A stretch of DNA of 64,000 nucleotides from positions 43,683,083 to 43,747,082 of the forward strand of contig OZ026835.1 in assembly GCA_964023205.1 (NCBI GenBank). The letters are read 5' to 3'. This stretch comes from Lutraria lutraria. Taxonomy: Eukaryota > Mollusca > Bivalvia > Venerida > Mactridae. Under the pieces are notes generated by a model that searched no databases, was not told where the DNA came from, and saw only the letters and a program-made list of their open reading frames with translations. Within the stretch, counting starts at the first letter, position 1. Each line of letters begins with the position of its first letter. Shown piece after piece: positions 46,243 through 57,416 of the stretch. The position numbers and the translations under genes are program-made.

Positions 46243-47120
46243 TTTTTAGCTCACATGTCACAAAGTGAGCTATTAGGATCACTCTCCGTCCGGCGTCGTC
46301 AAACTTTTTGTTGTGACCACACTAGGGGCCACATTTTTGGCTCAATTTTAGCAAAACTGGGTCAGAACGTTAATATCAACAAAATCTCGGACGAGTTCGA
46401 TATTGGGCCATTTGGGGTCAAAAACTAGGTCACCAGGGCCAAATAAGGGAAAACCTTGTGAACACTTTAGAAATCACTGTTTTGAATTTATCTTCATGAA
46501 ACTTTGTCAGAATGTTTATTTTAATAATATGTAGGTCAAGTTTGAAAATGGATGATTTCTGTAGTAAAATTAGGTCACTAGGGCAAATTGCTGGAAAACC
46601 TTGTGAACACTCTAGAAGTCACTGTTTTGATTGGATGATCATGAAACCTTGTCAGAATGTTTGTCTTCATAATATCTTGGACGAGTTCGAACATGGGTCA
46701 TCTTGGGTCAAAAACTAGGTCGCTAGGTCAAATCTTATGAAAAACCATGTTAACACTGTAGATTTCACAGTTATTATTGGATCTTCACCAAACTTAGTCA
46801 AATCGTTTGTTTTAATGATATAACGGTCAAGTATAAATATGGGTCATCTGGGGTCAATAACTAGGTCACCAGGTCAAATCTTAGGAAAACCGTAGATGTC
46901 ACAGTTTTAATTGGATCTTCACCAAACCTTGTCAAAATGTTTGCCTCAATGATATGTGGGTCAAGGATGAACATGGGTCAGCCGGGTTCAAAAACTGGGT
47001 CACAAGGTAAAAGCTCTAAATGTCATGGTTTTGATTGGATCTTGGCCAAACCTTGTCAGATTGTTTGTCTTAATGATATTAAGGACAAGTTCAAATATGG
47101 GTCACCTAGGGTCAAAAACC
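46243..47120 (+). repeat. Family C copy nested in the mariner
   Basis: Starts with the tail hairpin TTTTTAGCTCACATGTCACA AAGTGAGCTA and GGATCACTCTCCGTCCGGCG. Six core monomers follow and it stops without a recognisable head. The ORFs at 46159, 46512 and 46937 are the repeat monomers in translation. Confidence 0.8.
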
Positions 47121-47344
47121 ATATATAAATATAATGTTTTCCATGTTGTGTAATAATGCAGGCTGCTTCTTCCTTAATGCAGGCTTGTAGATCTCGGCAA
47201 TAACCTGAATTACAAGGCAGTATTACTAAGCGTATAATTCACACAAAATCTATTACGTGAATAAAATTCAATCGTTTTTAGGACCAATTATTACTTCAAA
47301 AATTAATTTGATTGAAATAAGAAATACAGCATTACCTTAGAATA

Positions 47345-48008
47345 ATATGAAGAGTTCACAGTTTGAGCAGAGGGAACAGCGTGACTCAGAATTACGCCCT
47401 GTGCATCAAAGAGCATGATGAACATATGCTTCGCCGAAGATCGTGACACTCGTGCTAATTGCTTTCTTGGGTGGTGGAGAATTTAGTTTTCCATTGACTT
47501 GATTGTTGTTTTGATTCTGGATCGAAAAAATAGAGTCATGTCTCGTCTACTGTGATTATACGATCAAGGACTTTCTGTCCTTCTTTCTGCCACCTTTTTA
47601 GGAAATTCTTTGATTCTTCTACTCGTCGAGTTCTTTCCTCTGGAGATAACAGTTTAGGAATCCACCTAGCACTCAATCGGTGCATATTACGTGTTTCGGT
47701 TACGATACGATTCACAGTACCATAAGACATGTTTAGCAAGTCACACAAATTTCGTAAAGAAATACGCCTATCCTCGTCTATCGTTGACTTAACTAACGTT
47801 ACGCTCGCATTATCTGAACAGTCGGCAGGTCGACCACACCTATCATCATCATCTATGCACATTCGTCTGTCCGAAAATCGTTTGTGCCACTTATAAACTA
47901 GAGAACGACTAACTGATCTTGTCCCATATGCCATCTCCTCGGTGTTTTCCCCAATTGAACGCAAAATTGAATTGATGTTCGTATTTTCCCCTTCTCCGAC
48001 GTCGTCAT
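47345..48008 (-). pseudogene. mariner transposase pseudogene
   Basis: From an ATG at 48008 the frame gives a mariner-type N-terminus (KIRTSIQFCVQLGKT), then a frameshift. The 142-codon frame 47536-47964 follows with VSRSLVYKWHKRFSD (helix-turn-helix), DEDRRISLRNLCDLLNMSYG and RIITVDET. It stops at TGA where the usual DET-W tryptophan would be. Beyond it YFFDPESKQQSSQW remains readable. Another shift then gives KHMFIMLFDAQG and a QTVN motif near 47350. At least three lesions make it inactive. Confidence 0.85.
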
Positions 48009-48400
48009 TTTGATATCTTCTTGTGAAGCTGCGCGGTCCGTCAATTGCTTATAAATTCATAACCGTTAATGCAAAATATGTCCTTTCAAAGAGATGACGA
48101 GACAGATATCAAACCAACTTTCTTATTGTTTTCGCGCTATTTTGTTGAGCATTTTTTTAATAACAACCGCTTACTTCCGACCAAAAATAGATGACTACGT
48201 CAAAATCGCTACTGCGCCGGGTAACATAATGTACCTTAATAAATGTATACGAAATATTAATTTAAGTGTGTCAGACATTCTACAAAACAAGGATAACTAT
48301 ACACGGTATATAGATCTACTGCCATGCAAAGTTTTGTCTTAATTGCGCGTCAAATTATTCGGTAAATCATAGTGTCTACGAACTTCAGGATCACCCCTCG

Positions 48401-48862
48401 TATTAAGTTACATTTATACGATATTAAACCGAGCGTACTGCCATTTCAGACAGATCTAAATTGTCTAAAGAAATAGTAACCTTTGGCTTTCAAAAGTTTG
48501 TATACACCAACATTTCTAAAAGCATTGACAAAATTTACTGTTTTATCGTACAATTTGAAAGTTGGCAGAGGCAAATATCAGAAAGAGCACACAGTGCGGT
48601 CACTCGTGGGATAATACATTATGTACTATTTATCTAATATTCAAACTGGAGCAGAAAGATTTTTAACAATATTGTATTTTAAAGTTTTCCATAATAGAAA
48701 ATCATATACCGTGAGATTTTGCCCCAAAAAATGTCCATTTAAACTAGAAGTCTGTTGAATAGTCCATTTTTCAAAGATTGAAGAAAAAGAATACCGAATT
48801 CAATACTTTAAAAATCGCTTTTTTGTGACAGTTAATAGTATTGAATTCTCAATCCTTTTTAA
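48401..48862. other. Non-coding sequence
   Basis: Nothing recognised between the mariner end and the next family A copy. One local inverted pair (TTGAATTC) is not significant. Confidence 0.5.
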
Positions 48863-49696
48863 AGCTTTTAGGATCGTTGAATGTCCGGCGTCCGTCCACA
48901 ATTAGTTTGTTTACACTCTAGCAACCGCAGCTCTTAACGAATCTTGATTCAACTTGCTCACAATGTATATGGCCACAATGTCTCGGTAAGTTCGAGTATG
49001 GGCAAAATCGGACAATAACTTCTAGAGTAATGGGCCCTTGAATGACAAAATTTGCTATATTTAGCTTATTTACACTCTAGCGCCTTCATTTATTCACCAA
49101 TCCTAATCATATTTTCAGTAAATGTGTATAACCAAAAGATCTTGGACAAGATCGATTATGGGCGGAATCGGACCAGAACTAAAAGAGTTATGGGCCCTTG
49201 ACTTAGCACATTTGCTATATTTTAGCTTGTTTACACTCTAGCACCTTCATTTATTCACCGATCCTAGTAATATTTTCAGTACATGAGTATAACCAAAATA
49301 TTCTAGACAAGTTCGATTATGGGCGGAATCGGATCACATTTTTAAGAGTTATGGGCCCTTGACTTAGAAAATTTGCTATATTTTAGCTTGTTTACACTCT
49401 AGCGCCTTCATGTATTCACCGATCCTAATCATATTTACAATGAATGTGTATTACCTTATGGTTTTGGACAAGTTCAGTTATGGGTGAATTCGGACCACAA
49501 CTTAAAGAGTTATGGGCCCTTAGATTAGAAAATTTGCTATGTTTTAGCTTGTTTAACAGTATTATACTTTCATTGTTGGTTTTGATCTCAAATCTATAAA
49601 AATGAGTTTTACGAGATGGAAACTATATTACCTGATCATTAATTATTGGCCTTTGTTCTCAAGTGAGCGATAAAGGGCCAATGTGGCCCTCTTGTT
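48863..49696 (+). repeat. Family A copy lacking the terminal hairpin
   Basis: Starts at AAAGCTTTTAGGATCGTTGA, without the first hairpin arm. Five core monomers follow, and it ends AAGTGAGCGATAAAGGGCCA ATGTGGCCCTCTTGTT. Confidence 0.85.
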
Positions 49697-50509
49697 AACT
49701 TCGAACTATTACATATTAATGTTACAACAATATTCGTCTCCCATGGTGTAAAATGTCCTAAGCGCATAATGTATTAGATAGATTTCCAATGCCCACGTTC
49801 AAGTGTAATGATGATGTGTTCAGTACTTGAGTTACTTACAGGACCTGGTTTAATTCTCATGATCTCCCCAAGTTACATCAGACAATAAAACGTTCTCGTA
49901 ACTAAATTTTCTAACCTAGTTAATGAAAACCGAAATCAAATCGAAAGAGCTACTGCATTATAGCTAAGTGTTCTTTCAAATAGCGATTCTAAATCTTTTT
50001 TGGCACACTATACCATTTACGTCTTTACAATAGCTGGAAATAGTTTCAATTCGACAACAGCTATTAATCGCCGAAAATCTACAAGCATCTCATATCGTAC
50101 GCCATACTCAAGTAGTATATCCTCATTGAATACTGGCAGATATATTGTATCAAAAGCCACATGATGTCGCTAGCTGAATACAATTTGTCGGAAATGCGTG
50201 TCCAGAAATTGGTAGCTAATTTCCGTTACGCTGCATTGGTTCGCGATTTTCTCTCACAAATTCACTAAGTCTTAAGATGTATCCGTAATCTGCCAACTCC
50301 CGGATGCAACAGAAATGCTGATTTCAGATTTATAAAAATATACTTGGAGGACCATCGTGAAATTATTGCGTTCTCAAAACGAATACACCACTTTGGTTTG
50401 GACAATTGAGTCATTATAACGTGTTTGAAATGGCCAAACATTTATTCATTAATTTCATCAGGATGTCCAGGAACGCAAGTTGAAAGCAAGGATTCTCTGG
50501 CCTTAGAAA
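49697..50509. other. Non-coding sequence
   Basis: No gene recognised before the helicase relic. The minus-strand ORF at 50414-50629 is a shadow of the relic. Confidence 0.45.
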
Positions 50510-50858
50510 CTTTAAATCTATTATTTCAGACAATTTAACATCTGGAAAAGATTGTACTTGTTCATAACCCACTGTGTATGGAAAATCATTAACACATGAC
50601 CTTGTGTCAGTTATTTTGTCGACGAACATAGTTTAGTTATAGTAACCATACCATTTAATGATATAATTACACAAGAAGTTCAAAAGCTTGGAAAGTGAAT
50701 TGAATGAAATCATATCAGGATCCTTAAAGTACCTATATGCACATCCAAAAGATATAATTATAAAAAGTTAAGATTTATCTAGTTGTTGATGAGGCCCATT
50801 GTATTCTGGATTGGGTTGATAACTTCAGACCGGACTATAAGAATATCTCAAGTCAAAG
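50510..50858 (+). pseudogene. RecQ-like helicase relic
   Basis: The broken plus-strand frames show the order of RecQ helicase motifs. First comes a motif 0/I region reading LTSGKDCTC...PTVYGKSL, a damaged Walker A like PTGYGKS with a stop inside. Then comes LVIVTIPFNDIITQEVQKLG, corresponding to motif Ia, V.SPL..L..DQV. Next is VVDEAHCILDWVDNFRPDY at about 50780-50838, corresponding to the motif II DEAH box followed by DWG.DFRP. It ends at CAAAG|GTAAGT, a good splice donor at 50858. Several stops separate the blocks. Molluscs carry many multicopy RecQ/WRN-like genes, some transposon-linked. Origin unknown. Confidence 0.65.
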
Positions 50859-52109
50859 GTAAGTTTTTCCCATGCCAAATATTAGCTGTTCTGCAACTAC
50901 TACAGAGCCAGGACAAAATACAACAAAGACAAATCTATTTATGAAAAACTGTAGTCTGCGTGTGCCTAACCAACTTAATAAAAAATAGACTTGATTGTGT
51001 TAAAGCGACCAAGTGTTATTTCAAAAGGAAATTCTGCCAACTGGTACACCATATGATTTCCTTTTCGATGGTTGCACTCGATACTTCAAATTATCAGCGA
51101 ATCATTTTTATACTTTTTAAGAGTTGTTGCACGTGTAGAGTTGTTGCCCTTGTAGACAAATAGAAAACTATTGTCTATAGATATGGCACGGTCAACTATA
51201 TTTTTATATGTCAAATTAACTTGATATTGAGTAATTGTACTAATTGCTCCTTTTTATCATGATTTTTTATTGAAACGAATGTTGTTGTTTTTTTTATCTT
51301 TTTTTATCTTTAATCTATTAAAGGTGGGTTACTTACTTCCATTGACTTCAATGCAAATTTAAGGAGAAATCATTCAAAGGATTTTCATTGTTTTTTAATC
51401 TAATGATAAATCATGTTCTTTTATGGAAACCTATAAAAACTATTTTGAGATAATAATTTTCGGTGCTAGGATACTAATACTTTTTGACGTATGATGGTAC
51501 CAGGGTTTAATCCCGTATCATGAACATACATTTCAAATGGTAATTGGTATTAATGGAAAACTCCACAATCCTAAGAATGCAAGATACTAAACATTATTCA
51601 TGTACATACTATGATATTTACACAGTTAATCAAATATTCACATAACGTTGAGTTGTTCAAATCGCACATGATGAAATTATCTATAAATCTGCATTTTTTA
51701 CTCTGTAAGTAATGCCTGTCTTCCTTTTCTCTTCAATACAATGCAAATATTTCACTCGACTTCATTCAGGAATAATCACTTCACGTCTTTCAGTAATCAA
51801 ATATAACCAGTGTTGTCCTATCTGTTGGTATGAATTCACCAACATAAGTGAATCCTACGACTATTTACTATCAAATAGAAAATGTTCATTTTAACACTCC
51901 CTATTACTATATAGCAGTCGACATTATGACAATCTAATTATTACATGTATACCACCAGGGTAGAATAGGATCTACGAAACATAAATAATAAATACCGCCA
52001 TTATATGATCTAAAAATAAACACGTTTTGATTGGGTTAAAGCCTGATCTATCGTATAACATAATGTAATTCTCAATCTCAGGTGTAGTACGATATTAATG
52101 TCCAAATTT
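50859..52109. other. Non-coding interval
   Basis: No gene recognised downstream of the helicase relic. Positions about 51337-51440 share diverged blocks with 11955-12070. Confidence 0.45.
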
Positions 52110-53167
52110 AACAAGAGAGCCATGATGGCCCTATATCGCTCACCAGATAAAGACTTTCAAGGAAAATTATCACGAGCCATTATAAAATTAAGTGACCCGG
52201 GGGTGGTTGTCCACTAGACAATGCTACATACCAAATATCTTAGTTCAAGGTCTTGTGGTTTCGGACAAGAAGATTTTTTTTTTTAATTCTAAATACGTTA
52301 GAGGAAACGCCAGGGCAGGCAAATTTTGACCCCAGGGCAATAATTCGAACAAACATGGAAGAGGTCTACTAGACAATGCCATATACAAAATATTGAAGCT
52401 CTAGGCCTTGTGGCTTTGAACAAGAAGATTTTCAATTTTTTTACATAAGTCTTTTTTTTCAATTTTCCTACATAAGTCTATATAAATTAAGTGACCCCCC
52501 AGGGCGGGGCCAATTTTGACCATAGGGTAATAATTTGAACAATCTTGATAGAAGATTTTTGAAGATTTCTTGTCATATTGTCCAAAATCTTTTGGTTGTA
52601 CACAATTACTGAAAATATCATTAGGATTGGTGAGTAAATGAATGCGCTAGAGTGTAAACCAACTCAAATATAGTAAATTTTCAAAGTCAAGAACGTATAA
52701 CTCTTGAAGTTCTGGTCCGATTCCGCCCATAATTGAACTTGTCCAAGATCTTTTGTTTATATTCATTAACTGAAAATATTATTAGGATCAGTGAATAAAT
52801 GAATATGCTAGAGTGTGTAAACAAGCTAAAATATAGCAAATTCTCAAAGTCTAGGGCCCATAACTCTTGAAGTTCTGTTCCGATTCCGCCTATAATTGAA
52901 CTTGTCCGAAGATCTTATGGTTATACACATTTACTGAAAATATTAGGATTGGTGAATAAATGAAGGTGCTAAGAGTGTAAAACAATCTAAATGTAGCAAT
53001 TTTTACAAGTCAAGGGCCCATAACTCTAGAAGTTATTTCCGATTTTGCCCATAATCGAACTAGCTGTGGCCATATACATTGTGAGCAAGTTTAATCACGA
53101 TTCGTTAAGAGCTGCGGTTGCTAGAGTGTAAATTGTGGACGGACGCAGGACATTCAACGATCCTAAA
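52110..53167. repeat. Composite: family B head fused to reversed family A tail
   Basis: Begins AACAAGAGAGCCATGATGGC and has family B monomers to about 52560 (GACAATGCTACATACCAAAT). It then changes without spacer into reversed family A monomers (CCAAAATCTTTTGGTTGTAC, GCTAGAGTGTAAAC) and ends ACATTCAACGATCCTAAAAT. It looks like recombination or template switching between two families that share end sequences. Confidence 0.75.
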
Positions 53168-54228
53168 ATTACAATAGTGGTTTTGGAAACATTTTTTCTT
53201 TCTATAAAGTACGCACGGGAGGAAAACACACCGGATTCCTCTGTTATTGAACAAACAGAAACTATTACGACTGATAACTTTATATGATTATGGGACTATC
53301 GTCTATGTATATATGAAAATAAAATACATCAAATATACGCAACACTAACAGTAAATAACGTCACACTGCGCGTGCGTTTCAAATTGGTGTGCGGATGTCC
53401 CAGTAAATACTGAATTATACTTACAAGTTAATTGTTTTTGTGGGAAGTTCATTTTTTCAGTGAAAAGATGTCAATTAGGGTTGACAACGAGATATCATGT
53501 TGGTTGATATAATAAAGGCGAATTGTATCATGATTTTCCCATGAGCCCTGGGGCAGGGTCAATTTGACCTTGGCGTCATGATTTTTATGAAATTTGTACA
53601 CGAAACGAAAAGGTGTCTTGATTACAGCACACGAATAACAGGCTGTAAGAAGTGCAGCTACTATTCCCATCTTGGCAGGTAGCTCCAGTGCATGACTGTC
53701 GGAAAAACTGGGACAAGTCTTCTAAGGCCATGGAGGCAGATATAGCGGTCGAGCAACGACTTAGTGCAGCAACTACCGCACTTGCTTTTTTATAGTCATC
53801 GGCAATAAAGACTCGTCGTCGATTTACCACATAAAAATTTTAAAATTTCGAACTTCAAAAGCACCATAGGGACTTAAACGGAATGGTGAAAACTGAATTT
53901 TGAATGCGTAATACGACAAAACACCGAGGAGAGCAGGACCAAGCGCTTCGGATTGTTGTTGAATGCATGTTCGGTAACCATGGACAACGCGGATAATGAA
54001 ATCGATATTGTAAAGTGGATACTTAAAAACACAGATGGTTGCAGTTGCAAGTACTGCAAGATTTTGAAAAGTGAAATGTTTAAGAATGTCCTTGTCCCAT
54101 TTGTTAACAAAAACCCTAAGGAGTTCGATACATTTGGCTCGACGTAACCAAATGAATCTCTAAATATTGTTGCGCTGTCAAAGGCTCCTAAGTTTCAGAA
54201 TCTAAATAAAAAAAGAAAGAATCTACAT
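53168..54228. other. Non-coding interval with family F trace
   Basis: Starts with AATAGTGGTTTTGGAAACAT, the inverse of the family F end, and has an ACGTCAC...GCGCGTGCG block near 53359. Overlapping short ORFs at 53449-54147 on both strands are not recognisable. Confidence 0.4.
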
Positions 54229-54597
54229 AAACAAGAGGGCCACAATGGCCCTTTATCGCTCACCTGAGAATAAAGGCCAATAATTAATGACCAGGTAATA
54301 TAGTTTCCATCTCGTAAAACTCATTTTTACGTAGATTACCAACAATGAAGGTATAATACTGTTAAACAAGCTAAAATGTAGCAAATTTTCTAATCCAATG
54401 GCCCATAACTCTTGAAGTTGTGGTTCCGATTCCACCCATAAACGAACTTATCCAAGATCTTTTGATTATACTCATTTACTGAAAATATTATTAGGATCGG
54501 TGAATAAATGAAGGCGCTAAAGTGTAAACAAACAAATTGTGGACGTACGACGAACATTCAACGATCCTAAAAGCTCACGAATCGGGTGAGCTAAAAA
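54229..54597 (-). repeat. Family A copy, short, inverted
   Basis: Head AAACAAGAGGGCCACAATGG, one and a half monomers, then the tail AACGATCCTAAAAGCTCACG AATCGGGTGAGCTAAAAA. Both ends are present, so this is a minimal complete copy. Confidence 0.85.
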
Positions 54598-55067
54598 CGA
54601 ACAATAGATTTTCTAGAAGCAGCTGATAATGAAAACAAATTCGTGACGTGTGTTCAGTTCACGACATGGTAAAATTAATACTTTTACACGCGGTTGCCAA
54701 AATTATGTTATGAAGAGGGAGATACTAAAAGTTCACCTTTATCACATGAACAATTAAACACCGACTACTTCATATATGAGGTGACGAACAGGCTCACTTT
54801 GAATTTCAAATTGGCTTACTTTTTTCTTAGGGGTGGGTTAGTTGGAGCATTGTTTTGTAATCAAAGATTAAACTCTGCATATAACTCCGTTATGCGTTGA
54901 CAAAATGTTTCCACAGTATGTCATGTCATATGGAGAATAATTCGGAGAGAAACCAACATTACCGAATAAAAGGTCTAATTCTTTACTGGCAAAATACCAT
55001 AATCTCGCATGGATAACATTTAAATGCGACTCCATAGGAAGACGCCAACAAGATTTGATAATTTTGA
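54598..55067. other. Non-coding sequence
   Basis: A 68-codon ORF (54694-54900) has no recognisable features. Nothing else was seen. Confidence 0.45.
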
Positions 55068-56327
55068 TAACAAGAGGGCCATGATGGCCCTATAAATGCT
55101 CTACAGGAGAAAAGGTCATTTGGAGATTAACATTGTTGAAGTTTTCTATACGAGTCTAAGTAAGAACAAGTGACCCATCTGGGCCGTTTTTTATCGCATG
55201 GCCATTATATGAACAGATTTAAAAGAGGTCCATTAGACAAAGCTAGATGCCAAATAACTTAGCTCTAGGCCTTGTGGTTTTGGAGAAGATTTTTTAAAAT
55301 TTTCCTATATGAAATAGAATAAACCCCAGGGCAGGGCTAATATTGACCCCGGGGCCATAATTTGAACAAACTTGGTAGAGGTCCACTAGACAATGCCACA
55401 TACAAAATATCTAAGCTCTAGGCCTTGCGGTTTCGGAGAAGATTTTTTAAATTTTCCTATATAAGTCTATATAAATCAAGTGACCCCCGGGGCGGGGCCA
55501 ATTTTGAACCTAGGGCAATAATTTGAACAAACTTGGTAGAGGTCCACTAGACAATGCTACATACCAAATATCTTAGCTCTAGGCCTTGCGGTTTCGGAGA
55601 AGATTTTTTAAATTTTCCTATATAAAATAGAATAAACCCCAGGGCAGGGCCAATTTTGACCCTAGGGCCATAATTTGAACAAACTTGGTAGAGGTCCACT
55701 AGACAATGTCACATACAAAATATCTAAGCTCTAGGCCTTGCGGTTTCGGAGAAGATTTTTTAAATTTTCCTATATAAGTCTATATAAATCAAGTGACCCC
55801 TGGGGAGGGGCCAATTTTGACCCTAGGGCAATAATTTGAACAAACTTGGTAGAGGTCCACTAGACTATGCTACATACCAAATATCAAAGCTCTAGGCATT
55901 GTAGCTTTTGACAATAAGATTCTTTAAATTTCCTATATAAGTCTATGTAAAATCAAGTTACCCCCGGGGCGGAGCCAATTTTGACCCTAGAGCAATAATT
56001 TGAACAAACTTTGTAGAGTTCCATTAGACAATGCTACATACCAAATATCTTAGCTCTAGGCCCTGTGGTTTCAGACAAGAAGATTTTTTAAGTTTTTTCT
56101 ATTTGTTGTCATAGCAACAAGAATTTTTAATGAAATTTAATTTTTTGAACAACTTTGAAAGGGGACCACCCAAGGATCATTCCAGCAAAGTTTGGTTCAA
56201 TCGGCATAGCGGTGTAGGAGGAGAGGTTGTTTTAAGTAAACATGGACGCCACGTAATCGTAACGATGGACGCAGGGCGATCACAAAAGCTCACCCTGAGC
56301 ACATTCGTGCTCTGGTGAGCTAAAAAA
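55068..56327 (+). repeat. Family B copy, longest and best preserved
   Basis: Complete from AACAAGAGGGCCATGATGGC to the tail hairpin GCTCACCCTGAGCACATTCG TGCTCTGGTGAGCTAAAAAA. The core has about six monomers of about 150 bp. A two-monomer unit of about 300 bp is repeated almost unchanged (TTGCGGTTTCGGAGAAGATT at about 55425, 55585 and 55737), showing recent duplication. Confidence 0.85.
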
Positions 56328-56999
56328 GCATGTCAAAACCAAACATTTTAATCGCACACAATGGTGATAAGTTAGACTTTTCAATGTTGCACAGGCAAAT
56401 ACAGATATTTAATCTTTAGCACTCATGTTTACGGGTTGTTCCCTACTTAAAAAGTCAATCCAGCCTCCAAACGGACATTCACTTTCAGCGATCAACAAAA
56501 TCAGTAATTGATAGGTTTGCAGATGTGCTACATGATTCTGAAAACGATACAAAAGTATTACGATATTAGCATTTTGATCTTGTCAATTTGGAAAACCTGA
56601 ACAGTAACGTCATCTATCAAGTCGATTCCTCAGTAAAACGTTGCACAGCGCTGCGCAATCAACACCGATCCAAAACAACAAATGCACGATAAGCGATAGA
56701 ATTGAAAAAAAACTTCGTTTTTAAGGAATAACTAGGGGTGACTATTGAGTCCTGTTTTATTAAGTAAATTAACAAAAATACAAGACGTCAGGTCTTTGCA
56801 ATCACACACTTACTTGTGTTTGGATAACCTACAATAGTTGAATCAACACTGCATTGGTACTTGAACTTAGTAATATGACGTCATTACATTTCGTCATCTG
56901 ATCACGTCATTAGAACCACGTGTAGTTATGTCGTCTAATATAACTGCACCTAAAGTGACTATAGTCCAGCATCATTTCAGATAATCCGTTGAAACGCAA
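56328..56999. other. Left flank of viral element 2, non-coding
   Basis: No gene recognised. A run of ACGTCAT, CGTCATCTG, CACGTCATT and CCACGTG sequences lies at 56870-56925. It resembles CRE/E-box sites and could be host or viral. Confidence 0.4.
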
Positions 57000-57075
57000 A
57001 CTTGCGGCCGCCATATTTTTTTTCCTAGAAAGTTCGTCCATTCTTTCCGCGGATTTTTTTTTTGGCGGGAAACCA
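57000..57075. repeat. Partial left telomere of element 2
   Basis: AGAAAGTTCGTCCATTC followed by TTTTTTTTTGGCGGGAAA matches the inner arm of the element 1 telomere (AGAAAGTCGTCCATTC ... TTTTTTTTTGGCGGGAAA). GCGGCCGC just upstream (57004-57011) echoes its GCGGCCGC palindromes. The outer arm and loop are missing, so the hairpin was trimmed at or after integration. Confidence 0.75.
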
Positions 57076-57130
57076 AATCATTTTTTAGATGACGTCACAA
57101 TTTTGCTCCTGGGCGGAAATGCTATATAAA
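57060..57130 (+). promoter_or_regulatory. Viral promoter: E2F-like site, CRE, GC box, TATA box
   Basis: In order: TTTGGCGGGAAA (about 57060-57072), an E2F-type sequence; TGACGTCA (57090-57097), a perfect CRE/ATF palindrome; GGGCGG (57111-57116); and TATATAAA (57123-57130). The TATA box is about 82 nt before the 58-aa ORF and about 287 nt before the capsid gene. The factor assignments are by consensus only. Confidence 0.7.
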
Positions 57131-57211
57131 TGCAGGTGAATGACCGGAAATTACATCATTATTTCAAAAATAACGGTTTTTAAGTAAACAACTTCTTTAA
57201 ATGAATTCATT

Positions 57212-57388
57212 ATGCAACCAACTTTCAAAGCAAGCGGCCACGCTGTTTTAAAGAAGATTAAAATACCTCCTAGAGCCTTTCCTAGACGTGTAGGAGTATC
57301 ACCACATAGAGAATACATTAATTTGATTAGAAGATTAAGAAATATAGACAGAATACAGAGGAGACTTGAAATTGAGAACAGGATTTAA
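57212..57388 (+). CDS. Small basic viral protein, 58 aa
   Basis: An ATG-initiated frame starts about 80 nt after the TATA box and is therefore the first sizeable ORF on a transcript from that promoter. A 17-codon out-of-frame ATG at 57201 precedes it. The product is strongly basic, with KKIKIPPRAFPRR in the first half and an Arg-rich probable helix (RRLRNIDRIQRRLEIENR) at the end. It may bind nucleic acid or act as a nuclear signal. CAAGTAAGT right after its stop (57388-57396) resembles a splice donor, so it could also be a leader exon. No homologue recognised. Confidence 0.5.
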   Translation: MQPTFKASGHAVLKKIKIPPRAFPRRVGVSPHREYINLIRRLRNIDRIQRRLEIENRI

Positions 57389-57416
57389 ACAAGTAAGTTA
57401 ATTTACTAGATTCAAT

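Larger units (their letters stand above)
46153..48400 (-). mobile_element. mariner element with TIRs and TA duplication, split by a family C repeat
   Basis: The left terminal repeat CGAGGTGTGATCCAGAAGTT (46153-46181) and the right one, reading inward, CGAGGGGTGATCCTGAAGTT (48400-48372) match at 26 of 29 positions. TA flanks both ends. After removing the nested family C block (46243-47120) the element is about 1.37 kb, the normal mariner size. The transposase gene is on the minus strand and decayed. Confidence 0.85.
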
